The notes under the pieces are model-generated. The model had not been told where the DNA came from. It searched no databases and was given only the letters and a program-made list of their open reading frames with translations. A program made the translations under genes and the position numbers. A stretch of 64,000 nucleotides of DNA from Drosophila miranda (taxonomy: Eukaryota; Arthropoda; Insecta; Diptera; Drosophilidae), in the NCBI RefSeq assembly GCF_003369915.1, contig NW_022881603.1, positions 24,970,264 to 25,034,263 of the forward strand. The letters run 5' to 3'. Shown piece after piece: positions 36,601 to 48,429 of the stretch. Numbering within the stretch: position 1 is the first letter of the stretch; every line of letters starts with the position of its first letter.

Positions 36601-38747
36601 TTAGGAGTGTGGATACCAAATTTGGTTGCTCTAGCTTTTGTAGTCTCTGAGATCTAGGCGCTAATGTTTTACTCTAAGCAAAGCCGCCTATGCTACGTGT
36701 GTGTTAGAGAAGTGGGCGGGGCGAAGTTTTGAAATATTTTTGGAGCAGTGACATATCACAGAAGTCTGGATCCAAAACATCGTTGCTCTAGCTCTTATAG
36801 TCTTTGAGCACTAGGCGCTGAAGGGGACGGACGGACAGACGGACAGACAGACAGGGCTCAATCGACTCGGCTATTGATGCTGATCAAGAATATATATACT
36901 TTATGGGGTCGGAAACGATTCCATCTGGACGTTACACACATCCACTTTTACCACATATCTAATATACCCCAATACTCATTTTGAGTATCGGGTATAAAAA
37001 AAACGAGGGGGAACGTTGTGAGTTGCTGCGGACACCGCAACTCTACAGTTATACCCGATACTTAGTCAGTATGCCTCTCCTCCGGCAGACGCCGCTAATA
37101 TTGAACGACACGACAAAGCGTGCGTGCGAGAGAGACAGAAAATCAGTCTGAGCGTGACGTCGGGCGCTGCGTAGCCACTGCAAATTGATTTGTTCCTATT
37201 GGCTATAAAAATGATCTGATCTGATCCAGATTCAGCAATCTGATAGATATGGTCATTATCTATGATTCTGCGTTTTTAGTTTTCTCGAATGTGCAATATT
37301 GTGGATGCAACAGATTTTCGTCCTTTGTGGGGCGGAAAAGGGTGGGGCGAAATTCTGAGATATACGTTTTATAGTGACATCTAACAGAAGTGCGGGTACC
37401 AAATTTGGTTACTCTAGCTTTAATAGTCTCTGAGATTTGTGGATGCCCTAGATTTTCGTCCTTTGCGGGGCGGAAGGGGGTGTGGCGAAATTTGGACACG
37501 AAACGGTCAAGGTCCGATATCAAGGGGTGTGGATACCAAATTTGGTTGCTCTGGCTCTTATAGGTTCTGAGATCCTTGAACTCATATTTTTCAATTGACA
37601 AAACCGACCATGAAACCTGTGTGTTAGAGAGAGACAGAGCGAGAAAAAATGAAATTGTTTTCTTGATTCTGGCTATAATAATTATACGATCTGGTTCAGA
37701 TTTTGCACTCTAGAAGATATAGTCATCTTCTACGATTCTGCGTTTTTAGTTTTCTCGTATCGTCGAAATTGTGGATGCCACAGATTTTCGTCCTTTGTGG
37801 GGGCGGAAGTGGGCGGGGCGAAGTTTTGAAATATTTTTGTAGCAGTGACATATCACAGAAGTCTGGATCCAAAACATCGTTGCTCTAGCTCTTATAGTCT
37901 TTGAGCACTAGGCGCTGAAGGGGACGGACGGACGGACAGACGGACAGACAGACAGGGCTCAATCGACTCGGCTATTGATGCTGATCAAGAATATATATGC
38001 TGTATGGGGGCGGAAACGATTCCTTCTGGACGTTACACACATCCACTTTTACCACAAATCTAATATACCCCAATACTCATTTTGAGTATCGGGTATAAAA
38101 AAAACGAGGGGGAACGTTGTGAGTTGCTGCGGACACCGCAACTCTACAGTTATACCCGATACTTAGTCAGTATGGCTCTCCTCCGGCAGACGCCGCTAAT
38201 ATTGAACGACACGACAAAGCGTGCGTGCGAGAGAGACAGAAAATCAGTCTGAGCGTGACGTCGGGCGCTGCGTAGCCACTGCAAATTGATTTGTTCCTAT
38301 TGGCTATAAAAATGATCTGATCTGATCCAGATTCAGGAATCTGATAGATATGATCATTATCTATGATTCTGCGTTTTTAGTTTTCTCGTCTCCTCAATAT
38401 TGTGGATGCAACAGATTATCGTTCTTTGTGGTGGCGGAAGGGGGTGGGGCGAAATTTTGAGAAATACGGTTTATAGTGAGATCTAACAGGAGTGCGGATA
38501 CCAAATTTGGTTACTCTAGCCTTAATAGTCTCTGAGATTTTTGAATATCCCCAGATTTTCGTCCTTTGCGGGGGCGGAAGGGGGTGTGGCGAAATTTTGA
38601 AACAAACTCGTCTCGGTCCGATATATTAGGAGTGTGGATACCAAATTTGGTTGCTCTAGCTTTTGTAGTCTCTGAGATATAGGCGCTATTGTTTTACTCT
38701 AAGCAAAGCCGCCTATGCTACGTGTGTGTTAGAGAGAGACAGGGCGA
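30616..38747. repeat. DINE-like run 8 (eight units)
   Basis: Unit ends are near 31,723, 32,837, 33,967, 35,027, 36,149, 36,997 and 38,098. The last unit is cut at 38,747 by the foldback-like region. The unit at about 33.8 kb has the longest GGAC/GACA microsatellite (about 65 bp). Two units carry a new CTTAATAGT/CTTAATAAT short repeat (35,428-35,465 and 36,550-36,575). The second of these has also lost about 300 bp. The unit at about 37.4 kb has the GACACGAAACGGTC variant seen in run 4. Confidence 0.8.
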
Positions 38748-38829
38748 TTGGATTGGATATTGGATATTGGATTAATGGATTGCTAATTATTTACTTTTAA
38801 TCGTTATAAAAATTGCTATTTATTCTTAC
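38748..38829. other. AT-rich edge of foldback-like region
   Basis: TTGGATTGGATATTGGATAT followed by TTTACTTTTAATCG. The second part recurs at 43,860-43,910 (inverted) and about 49,725-49,788. The first 20 bp or so is a short GGATAT repeat at the DINE junction. Confidence 0.5.
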
Positions 38830-39730
38830 ATGCCACCGCCGACCTGTCTTCTTCATCCCGTGCTGCTCGGACCCTCCTTGGCCTGGGTGAGTTCTCCCGA
38901 CCCGGATGACTTTTACTCAATCCTTCCTCCCTTTCCAGCTCGCCCTCTGCCCTCAATGCGGGCCGCTTGCCGCGATTCCGCTCGTGAACAATGGGTCCTC
39001 CGACCCTCCGCCCGGGCTGGAATCTTGGGCTCACATCCCAGGGCAACTCCTATGCGCCACCGGCGCAGGTGACAGGTGTCTCCCTCACACAGTGGCTCGG
39101 ACCCGAGGATCATCCGACTCCTCGCCCGGTAGTCCACGCATGAGCGGCACCCGTCGTTCCGGCCCGACGCTCGTAGTTGCCCCGTGAGTCCGCGTTGAGG
39201 CGTGAGCCTGGCCCCTGGGTTTTTCCTGGTCATCCGCTGTCTGAGATTACACTCCCCGACCCTGGATTCGCCTCCCAGCTTTGGGTGACGCGTTTCCTGT
39301 TCAGGTTTGCTGAGCTTTTCCTCTTCTCGTTTTATTTTCCTTTCTTTTTACTAATTTTCGCTTTTTTCAGATTTCTCCAACCACAGTCTTCCTGTTCGCC
39401 TTTTTTTTTTTTTTTAATCTAAGTGCACAAGTCCATCACCCTGCGTGCTGACGAGTCTCGTGCGTGTCCTGCGCGGCACCCTTCCCCAGTGTCCTGCGTG
39501 GCACTCTACCGTTCCTGGTCCTGCGTGACCTTTTAGGGCGACCTATTACAGCCATTCTCCTTCACCCCTGTGTCTCTCTCTCCTCGGGTTGGGGTTTCAG
39601 ATCTCGTATGTGTGCCGTTCTCTTCTTCCTGTCGCCCTCCTTTCTTAGGTTGCAGATAACCGGGTATATAAAGTCCTCTATCTGGTATGGCCCATCGCAG
39701 TGGTATAGCAGAGAAAACTAAATATTTTTG
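38830..39730 (+). repeat. Foldback-like body, copy 1, with intron-like signals
   Basis: GC-rich body starting ATGCCACCGCCGACC. It has a clean intron candidate at 38,887-38,938 (GTGAGT, then a pyrimidine tract and CCAG, 52 bp). A second candidate ends at 39,370 (TTTACTAATTTTC branch-like site, then CTTTTTTCAG) with a possible donor at 39,306. This suggests that rightward transcripts are spliced. No convincing long coding frame follows: the spliced reading gives short Pro/Ser/Gly-rich peptides with no known domain. Confidence 0.45.
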
Positions 39731-41580
39731 ATTGGGGAAAATGTCCTTGATCCTTGATAAGGACTACATTAAATCGGGGACATTTTTCCGATCACAGGAA
39801 GCCGTCGCACGTTCCGATCGATCCAAAAATAAGGGAGAAAACTAGATATGTATGACTGGGGATGTTGAAGTCCTTGCCGAAGGATCAAGGAGCTTTTCTC
39901 ATCACGGCAGGCCCTGGAACGCCTCGATCGGGCCTCAAATAACGGAGAAGTCAAGATATATATATCTTGAGAAAATATCCTTGATCCTTGGTCCTTGATA
40001 AGGACTCCATCAAATCAGGGACTTTTTCCGATCACAGGAAGCGGTCGCACGTTCCGATCGGTCCAAAAATAAGGGAGAAAACTAGATATGTATGACTGGG
40101 GATGTTGAAGTCCTTACCGAAGGATCAAGGAGCTTTTCTCATCACGGCAGGCCATGGAACGCCTCGATCGGGCCTCAAATAACGGAGAAGTCAAGATATA
40201 TATATCTGGAGAAAATATCCTTGATCCTTGATCCTTGGTCCTTGATAAGGACTCCATCAAATCAGGGACTTTTTCCGATCACAGGAAGCCGTCGCACGTT
40301 CCGATCGGTCCAAAAATAAGGGAGAAAACTAGATATGTATGACTGGGGATGTTGAAGTCCTTACCGAAGGGTCAAGGAGCTTTTCTCATCACGGCAGGCC
40401 ATGGAACGCCTCGATCGGGCCTCAAATAACGGAGAAGTCAAGATATATGTACATATGTATATGTCTGGAGTAAATATCCTTGATCCTTGGTCTTTGATAA
40501 GGACTCCATCACATCAGGGACATTTTTCCGATCGCAGGATGCCGTCGCATGTCCCGATCGGTCCTCAAATAACGAAGAAAACAACAAAAGTTTTTGTTGT
40601 CAATTGTTGTACAAAATGTATTCTTGTTGTTGTACAACTTTCAACTAGCGACCGCTCAAATGGCCAAAAACGGGAATTTCAAATCTCGGATACCAGGCGA
40701 ACAGAAATCTGCACAAGGTCACTGGTCTTTCTTAAATTTTTTTATTTTTCCCGCCATTTTTCAAATTCCAAAATTTTTCAACGTTTTTTCATATTTTCTT
40801 TAGCCACTTTTTCCGTTCTTCGGCCGCTTAAAATGGTGGAAGACGAGAATTTCACGTCTGGGATACCAGGCGAACAGAAATTAGCAGAAGGTCCCGGTTT
40901 TTTAAAATTCCTTTTAATTTTACTTTTCTGTTTTTCCATATGTTCGTTTTTCAAGAATAAATTTTGTACAGCAATTGACAACAAAAACTTTTGTTATTTT
41001 CTCCGATATTTGAGGCCCGATCGGGACATGTGACGGCATCCTGCGATCGGAAAAATGTCCCTGATGTGATGGAGTCCTTATCAAGGATCAAGGATATATA
41101 CTCCAGACATATATGTATATCTTGAGTTCTCCGTTATTTGAGGCCCGATCGAGTCGTTCCATGGCCTGTCGTGATGAGAAAAGCTCCTTGATCCTTCGGT
41201 AAGGACTTCAACATCCCCAGTCATACATATCTAGTTTTCTCCCTTATTTTTTGACCGATCGGAGCGTGCGACGGCTTCCTGTGATCGGAAAAAGTCCCTG
41301 ATTTGATGGAGTCCTTATCAAGGATCAAGGATCAAGGATATTTTCTCAAGATATATATATCTTGACTTCTCCGTTATTTGAGGCCCGATCGAGGCGTTCC
41401 AGGGCCTGTCGTGATGAGAAAAGCTCCTTGATCCTTCGGCAAGGACTTCAACATCCCCAGTCATACATATCTAGTTTTCTCCCTTATTTTTGGATCGATC
41501 GGAACGTGCGACGGCTTTCTGTGATCGGAAAAATGTCCCCGATTTAATGTAGTCCTTATCGAGGATCAAGGACACTTTTT
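39731..41580. repeat. Inverted arms of ~240-bp direct repeats, with loop
   Basis: Four direct repeats start near 39,738, 39,973, 40,213 and 40,472, each with CCTTGATCCTTGATAAGGAC and CGCACGTTCCGATCG. The inverted arm (about 41,040-41,580) holds two to three units. The loop (about 40,600-40,980) has TTGTTGTACAA-type repeats and AT-rich sequence. A perfect 20-base palindrome, TCAAGATATATATATCTTGA, lies at about 39,951. The symmetry centre is near 40,790. Confidence 0.7.
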
Positions 41581-42501
41581 GCCCAATCAAAAATATTTAG
41601 TTTTCTCTGCTATACCACTGCGATGGGCCATACCAGATAGAGGACTTTATATCCCCGGTTATCTGCAACCTAAGAAAGGAGGGCGACAGGAAGAAGAGAA
41701 CGGCACACATACGAGATCTGAAACCCCAACCCGAGGAGCGAGAGACACAGGGGTGAAGGAGAATGGCTGTAATAGGTCGCCCTAAAAGGTCACGCAGGAC
41801 CAGGAACGGTAGAGTGCCACGCAGGACACTGGGGAAGGGTGCCGCGCAGGACACGCACGAGACTCGTCAGCACGCAGGGTGATGGACTTGTGCACTTAGA
41901 TTAAAAAAAAAAAAAGGCGAACAGGAGGACTGTGGGTGGAGAAATCTGAAAAAAAGCGAAAATTAGTAAAAAGAAAGGAAAATAAAACGAGAAGAGGAAA
42001 AGCTCAGCAAACCTGAACAGGAAACGCGTCACCCAAAGCTGGGAGGCGAATCCAGGGTCGGGGAGTGTAATCTCAGACAGCGGATGACCAGGAAAAACCC
42101 AGGGGCCAGGCTCACGCCTCAACGCGGACTCACGAGGCAACTACGAGCGTCGGGCCGGAACGACGGGTGCCGCTCATGCGTGGACTACCGGGCGAGGAGT
42201 CGGATGATCCTCGGGTCCGAGCCACTGTGTGAGGGAGACACCTGTCACCTGCGCCGGTGGCGCATAGGAGTTGCCCTGGGATGTGAGCCCAAGATTCCAG
42301 CCCGGGCGGAGGGGCGGAGGACCCATTGTTCACGAGCGGAATCGCGGCAAGCGGCCCGCATTGAGGGCAGAGGGCGAGCTGGAAAGGGAGGAAGGATTGA
42401 GTAAAAGTCATCCGGGTCGGGAGAACTCACCCAGGCCAAGGAGGGTCCGAGCAGCACGGGATGAAGAAGACAGGTCGGCGGTGGCATGTAAGAATAAATA
42501 G
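41560..42501 (-). repeat. Foldback-like body, copy 2 (inverted)
   Basis: Reverse complement of copy 1, forming the right arm of the first palindrome. It ends abruptly at 42,501 in GAATAAATAGC, where it joins a new block of the ~240-bp repeats rather than the usual AT-rich edge. Confidence 0.65.
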
Positions 42502-42930
42502 CGAGTCGTTCCATGGCCTGTCGTGATGAGAAAAGCTCCTTGATCCTTCGGTAAGGACTTCAACATCCCCAGTCATACATATCTAGTTTTCTCCCTTATT
42601 TTTTGACCGATCGGAGCGTGCGACGGCTTCCTGTGATCGGAAAAAGTCCCTGATTTGATGGAGTCCTTATCAAGGATCAAGGATCAAGGATCAAGGATAT
42701 TTTCTCAAGATATATATATCTTGACTTCTCCGTTATTTGAGGCCCGATCGAGGCGTTCCATGGCCTGTCGTGATGAGAAAAGCTCCTTGATCCTTCGGTA
42801 AGGACTTCAACATCCCCAGTCATACATATCTAGTTTTCTCCCTTAGTTTTGGATCGATCGGAACGTGCGACGGCTTTCTGTGATCGGAAAAATGTCCCCG
42901 ATTTAATGTAGTCCTTATCGAGGATCAAGG
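42502..42930. repeat. ~240-bp direct repeats (about two units)
   Basis: Continuation in the inverted orientation, carrying GGATCAAGGATCAAGGATCA, which is expanded relative to other units, and the AAGATATATATATCTTGA palindrome. Confidence 0.65.
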
Positions 42931-43857
42931 ACACTTTTTGCCCAATCAAAAATATTTAGTTTTCTCTGCTATACCACTGCGATGGGCCATACCAGATAGA
43001 GGACTTTATATCCCCGGTTATCTGCAACCTAAGAAAGGAGGGCGACAGGAAGAAGAGAACGGCACACATACGAGATCTGAAACCCAGCCCGAGGAGCGAG
43101 AGACACAGGGGTGAAGGAGAATGGCTGTAATAGGTCGCCCTAAAAGGTCACGCAGGACCAGGAACGGTAGAGTGCCACGCAGGACACTGGGGAAGGGTGC
43201 CGCGCAGGACACGCACGAAACTCGTCAGCACGCAGGGTGATGGACTTGTGCACTTAGATTAAAAAAAAAAAGGCGAACAGGAAGACTGTGGTTGGAGAAA
43301 TCTGAAAAAAAGCGAAAATTAGTAAAAAGAAAGGAAAATAAAACGAGAAGAGGAAAAGCTCGGCAAACCTGAACAGGAAACGCGTCACCCAAAGCTGGGA
43401 GGCGAATCCAGGGTCGGGGAGTGTAATCTCAGACAGCGGATGACCAGGAAAAACCCAGGGGCCAGGCTCACGCCTCAACGCGGACTCACGAGGCAACTAC
43501 GAGCGTCGGGCCGGAACGACGGGTGCCGCTCATGCGTGGACTACCGGGCGAGGAGTCGGATGATCCTCGGGTCCGAGCCACTGTGTGAGGGAGACACCTG
43601 TCACCTGCGCCGGTGGCGCATAGGAGTTGCCCTGGGATGTGAGCCCAAGATTCCAGCCCGGGCGGAGGGTCGGAGGACCCATTGTTCACGAGCGGAATCG
43701 CGGCAAGCGGCCCGCATTGAGGGCAGAGGGCGAGCTGGAAAGGGAGGAAGGATTGAGTAAAAGTCATCCGGGTCGGGAGAACTCACCCAGGCCAAGGAGG
43801 GTCCGAGCAGCACGGGATGAAGAAGACAGGTCGGCGGTGGCATGTAAGAATAAATAG
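42931..43857 (-). repeat. Foldback-like body, copy 3 (inverted)
   Basis: Third body copy, oriented leftward with the same intron-like signals. Its outer edge at 43,857 is followed by the full AT-rich edge and then by the large ORF in the opposite direction. Body and ORF are therefore divergent. Confidence 0.65.
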
Positions 43858-44280
43858 CAATTTTTATAACGATTAAAAGTAAATAATTAGCAATCCATTA
43901 ATCCATTAAATAGCAATTAAAATAAACAAGAATAAAGGGCTAAATAAAAATTGTGAATAAGCAAAAATAAAAGGGGGGAATAAAAAGCAAAATAATCATG
44001 AACGGGAAGGGGGTGGGTCCATCAAAGATGGAAAAGTGTTATCCATGAGCCAACAGAGAAACGCGGCGAGAACACAACAGTATCCAAAAAAAAGGGATAA
44101 GGCGAAATCGGATAGAGAGCGGAGAGCGCGACGGCACTCACACAACCAGGGGAAAGATGCCGTTAGAGAGCGCGGCCGGCAGAGAGACGAGGCTGAGGGC
44201 CATGAGTACAAACGCAACAACCGTTAGAACCAGGCAGGAGAGACCGAAACACGGAGCACCGGCACCGGTAGAGGGAACGA
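43858..44280. promoter_or_regulatory. Spacer between divergent body and ORF
   Basis: AT-rich (AATAAA-like repeats) for about 140 bp, then a GA-rich stretch up to the ORF start. It would be the shared promoter if both sides are transcribed. The inverted partner is 49,352-49,788. No clear TATA and initiator pair was found. Confidence 0.3.
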
Positions 44281-46266
44281 TTGGCAATGCAACGCGTGTA
44301 TATAGGCGGGTGGAAAACGGAACAGCGAACACTTGAAGGTAATTATCACCAGAAAGAACGCAAGAAAAGTAGCAAGAATAAAAAAATGGAGATGAAACGC
44401 GGGCTCAACCACGACGATGGCAGGAAGAAGATGGAGGATATTAGGGCCTTCCTGGAGGAGCAACAGGCGATCGTGGGAGAAGGGGGCTATCGCGCCGATA
44501 CTTCTCGTCAGCGACGGGAGTCTCTGCTCTCGCGTAGCGACGAGGAGGATTGGTGCGATGGCTCCCAGTTCCTTCAACTGCTGGCCTCGCCGTTGGTGTC
44601 ACCGGCGCCATCGGGGCACGACTCGGTGTCGCCGACGGTGTCATCGGATGAGGAGGAGGAGGACGACGACGAGGTCATATGCACCGACGGCCCGCGCGCG
44701 CCAACCGCTCAGGTGAAGGCCAGATGGAGACGGCAGCAAGGGGCGGAGCCGGAGACGAGGAATGGAAGGCCGCTGATCCTGCGCGACAAAATCGAGGCGG
44801 TGAGGCGGAGGTTTCAGGAGGCGACGCCGGAGGAGAAGCGCCGGATGCACCAAGTGCTGGAGAGGGCGCGGGCGATCAGGCGGCGGAGGGACTAGCGGAT
44901 GGAGGCGCGGCGGCGACAGGCGGAAAGAGCCGCCAGTACGGAGGAGCACGGCCAAGAGAGCGACGAGGCGCCGCCACCCCCACCATTCCGGGTGGTGCTG
45001 CCGCCGATGCAGCCCCGGACCGACGAGGCGGAGACCGAGGGAACGCCGCCCCAGGCCACGGGCAAGCAGGCTACGAACCCCGAGGCCGAGTGGCAGCGGC
45101 GGCTGCAGCAGGCCGAGGAGGAGGAAGGCGAGCTGTGGCAACCTACGCCACCGGCCGAGGATGACGAGGGCTCCGAGAGGCGGCAGCCGCAGGCCGAGGA
45201 GGAGCAGCACCAGCAGCACCAGCAGCAGCAGCCCCAGCAGCAGCAGCAACAGCAGCACCAGCAGCAGCAGCAACAGCAGCACCAGCAGCCGCATCACCAG
45301 CAGCAGGGGCAGGAGCAGTGGCAGCAGCAACCACAGTGGAGGGGACCGGAGGCGGCCGTAATGGGACCGTATGTATCGCAGGAGGTGCGGACCGCCGTGC
45401 GCCAGGGGATGGTGTGGCACCACCAGACCCTGCACATCACGTGGGCCTCGGGGCCCGCCCCGAGCGAAGCCCAGCCAGAGGCCGGCGCCCGGGTGTGGGA
45501 GGAGTGTCAACGCGGCAGCAACAACAGGGACCCGCGGAGGAGAAAACCCGGACCCGCCCCCACGACCTCAGCGGCAGCAATGGCGACGGCGGAGGCAGCG
45601 ACGCGGACTGCAGAAGCGGCGAAGGTGACAGCAGAGACGCAGGCCGCGGAAATGGCGACGGCGGCCCAGACGGCGACGGCGGTCCCGACGGCGACGGCCG
45701 AAGCAGCGGCAGCCACGGCGACGGCGGAGGCGGCGATGCGAACGGCAGAGGCGGCGACGACGGCAGCAGGGACGCAGACCGCGGAAACGGCGACGGCGGT
45801 CCAGACAGCGACGGCCGAGGCAGCGGCAGAGGCGGCGACGGCGGCAGCAGGGACGCAGACCGCGGAAACGGCGACGGCGGCCCAGACGGCGACGGCCGAG
45901 GCAGCGGCAGAAGCAGAGACGCGGGCCGCGGAAACGGCGACGGCGGCGACAGCACCGACGGAGGTGGAACTCGAGGCGTGGGAGCGCGACGGCGGCCGAG
46001 CGCCCGGCTCTGAAGCGGCAGGCCTCCTGCCGGAGCCCTGTGCAGGACCGAAGCGACCGGCCCTGCAACGGCAGAGCTCGGCACCGGCAGCCACGGTCCA
46101 CTGGACGGCGATCCCGCGGGAGGAGTGGCCGGCGGCGGTGGTCCGCGCGCAGACCCAGATTCGCCTCGTGGGTAGGAGGGTGAAGAAGCTGGTGAGCGAG
46201 CGGGGTACCCGGTACCGCATTGCGATGTCGGCCACACGCACGGAGGTGTTCCGTGAACAAAAGTAA
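44281..46266 (+). pseudogene. Large low-complexity ORF of foldback-like element, copy A
   Basis: Two in-frame parts, 204 and 455 residues, are separated by a single TAG at 44,893-44,895. The inverted copy B has GAG there, so this is a nonsense change in one 660-residue frame. In order: a basic start (MAMQRVYIGGWK, KERKKSSKNKK), an acidic Ser-rich stretch (SSDEEEEDDDE), a helical basic region (IEAVRRRFQEATPEEKRRMHQ), a Glu/Ala region, a CAG-coded poly-Gln run near 45,200-45,330, a conserved-looking block (RQGMVWHHQTLHITWASG), about 130 residues of Ala-Thr-Glu repeats, and a basic tail (IRLVGRRVKKLV). There is no zinc knuckle, protease or polymerase motif. A Gag-like or DNA-binding role is possible. 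I do not recognise it. Confidence 0.5.
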
Positions 46267-46744
46267 GGAAAAAAAAGGGGAAAGGAAAAAAAGAGCAAAA
46301 AGGAAAAAAAAGAAAACAAGGGCGAAACAAGCGGGAAGGAAATGAATAAAGAGAAGACAAAAAAGAGAAAAGTGGAATACTTACTGGGGAGAGATATCGA
46401 GTGGATCGCCTAAACGCCCCTACACCTTATCGATAGGCGGGGATTCGGCCCCAGCCAGAAAATTGCAAGGGCTGGCAGCGCCGCCCGAGCAAAGGCGCCA
46501 GAGGGCGCCAGGGCGCCCGTGATCCCAGATGCAGTAAGGAGCGCGCGTAAAATGGGGCCGTTTGAATGGGGAAAGCACACTCCGTCGCAAGGTCGCGGAA
46601 AAGGGGGGTGTGAGGAACCGCGGTTCCCACAGGCCGAATTCGACCAAAGCATAGCCGGATAAAGGCGGTGGGACGGTCGGATAAAGGCTGATGGCTGGCT
46701 GGATAAGGCGAAGAGGCCAAGGGCCCCGAGAGGAGAAGTGTCCC
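46267..46744. other. 3' flank of ORF copy A
   Basis: A purine-rich run (AAGGAAAAAAAAGGGGAAAGG type) to about 46,370, then GC-rich sequence with TTATCGATAGGCGGGG near 46,428 (a DRE-like TATCGATA core) and an inverted repeat GGAACCGCGGTTCC at about 46,615. Part of this recurs inverted at 47,350-47,520. Confidence 0.45.
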
Positions 46745-47345
46745 GAAATGTCCTTGATCCTTGATAAGGACTACATTAAATCGGGGACATTTTTCCGATC
46801 ACAGGAAGCCGTCGCACGTTCCGATCGATCCAAAAATAAGGGAGAAAACTAGATGGGGATGTTGAAGTCCTTGCCGAAGGATCAAGGAGCTTTTCTCATC
46901 ACGGCAGGCCCTGGAACGCCTCGATCGGGCCTCAAATAACGGAGAAGTTTCTTGAGAAAATATCCTTGATCCTTGATCCTTGGTCCTTGATAAGGACTCC
47001 ATCAATTCCACGGCAGGCCATGGAACGCCTCGTGATGAGAAAAGCTCCTTGATCCTTCGGTAAGGACTTTAACATCCCCAGTCATACATATCTAGTTTTC
47101 TCCCTTATTTTTGGACCGATCGGAACGTGCGACGGCTTCCTGTGATCGGAAAAATGTCCCCGATTTAATGTAGTCCTTATCAAGGATCAAGGACATTTTC
47201 CCCAATCAAAAATATTTAGTTTTCTCTGCTATTTATGAACCGATCTGGGCGTGCCACGCCTTTTGGTAATCGGTATAGTTTCCCCAAAACAGGACACAGC
47301 AAGGATGATTTTTCAATAAATTTATTCATCATAACTTAGCTTAGT
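46745..47345. repeat. Centre of large palindrome: convergent ~240-bp repeats
   Basis: Left-half units run in + orientation and switch to inverted orientation near 47,020 (GGCCATGGAACGCCTCGTGATGAG). The right part ends with a block from about 47,230 (GATCTGGGCGTGCCACGCC) to CATAACTTAGCTTAGTATAA. That block also occurs at 53,163-53,284. Confidence 0.65.
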
Positions 47346-47471
47346 ATAATTCGAATTCGGCCTGTGGGAACCGCGGTTCCTCACACCCCCCTTTTCCGCG
47401 ACCTTGCGACGGAGTGTGCTTTCCCCATACAAACGGCCCCATTTTACGCGCGCTCCTTACTGCATCTGGGA

Positions 47472-48398
47472 TCACGGGCGCCCTGGCGCCCTCTGGCGCC
47501 TTTGTTCGGGCGGCGCTGCCAGCCCTTGCGGCCACTCCTCCCGCGGGATCGCCGTCCAGTGGACCGTGGCTGCCGGTGCCGAGCTCTGCCGTTGCAGGGC
47601 CGGTCGCTTCGGTCCTGCACAGGGCTCAGGGCAGGAGGCCTGCCGCTTCAGAGCCGGGCGCTCGGCCGCCGTCGACCTCTCCGGTGCGGGCCACACCCAC
47701 GGTCTGCGCTTCCACGCCTCGAGTTCCACCTCCGTCGGTGCTGTCGCCGCCGTCGCCGTTTCCGCGGTCTGCGTCCCTTCTGCCGCCGTCGCCGCCTCTG
47801 CCGCTGCCTCGGCCGTCGCTGTCTGGACCGCCGTCGCCGTTTCCGCGGTCTGCGTCCCTGCTGCCGTCGTCGCCGCCTCTGCCGTTCGCATCGCCGACTC
47901 CGCCGTCGCCGTGGCTGCCGCTGCTTCGGCCGTCGCCGTCGGGACCGCCGTCGCCGTCTGGGCCGCCGTCGCCATTTCCGCGGCCTGCGTCTCTGCTGTC
48001 ACCTTCGCCGCTTCTGAGTACGCGTCGCTGCCTCCGCCGTCGCCATTGCTGCCGCTGAGGTCGTGGGGGCGGGTCCGGGGTTCCTCCTCCGCGGGTCCCT
48101 GTTGTTGCTGCCGCGTGGACTCTCCTCCCACACCCGGGCGCCGGCCTCTGACTGGGCTTCGCTCGGGGCGGGCCCCGAGGCCCACGTGATGTGCAGGGTC
48201 TGGTGGTGCCACACCATCCCCTGGCGCACGGCGGTCCGCAACTCCTGCGATACATACGGTCCCATTACGGCCGCCTCCGGTCCCCTCCACTGTGGTTGCT
48301 GCTGCCACTGCTCCTGCACCTGCTGCTGGTGATGCGGCTGCTGGTGCTGCTGGTGCTGCTGGTGCTGCTGGTGCTGCTGCTGCTGCTGGTGCTGCTGT

Positions 48399-48429
<31 letters not shown>

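Larger units (their letters stand above)
4449..38747. repeat. DINE-1-like tandem array with seven captured-gene segments
   Basis: About 24 head-to-tail units of about 1.1 kb, all in the same orientation. Read on the minus strand, the unit end shows TATACCCGATACTC, the AAGTATATATATTCTTGATC block and a GTCCGTCTGTCC microsatellite, which are the known DINE-1/INE-1 (Helitron-related) landmarks. Each unit holds two copies of a module (GA-rich tract, TATA-like box, GGGGGCGGAAG boxes) and three to four sub-repeats around ACCAAATTTGGTT. Units are joined by a linker of about 50 bp starting CGAGGGGGAACGTTG. Seven 1.4-kb gene-bearing segments sit at unit boundaries. No transposase or Rep/Hel gene is present, so the units are non-autonomous. 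Confidence 0.85.

Noticed and set aside
4540..38000. GGAC/GACA repeats as a CRISPR or telomere-like array
   Set aside because: They are the standard DINE microsatellite block within each unit. There are no unique spacers, and the repeats are 4-bp.
4449..38747. Array as independent insertions of many DINE elements
   Set aside because: All units share orientation, junctions and private variants at constant offsets, which points to tandem amplification.
45143..48332. Several long open frames on other frames and the opposite strand of the large ORF (Leu-rich, Ala/Val-rich, Gly/Asp-rich)
   Set aside because: GC-rich trinucleotide repeats leave all frames open. Only the frame starting at 44,281 (and its inverse at 49,351) is shared across non-repetitive N-terminal sequence.
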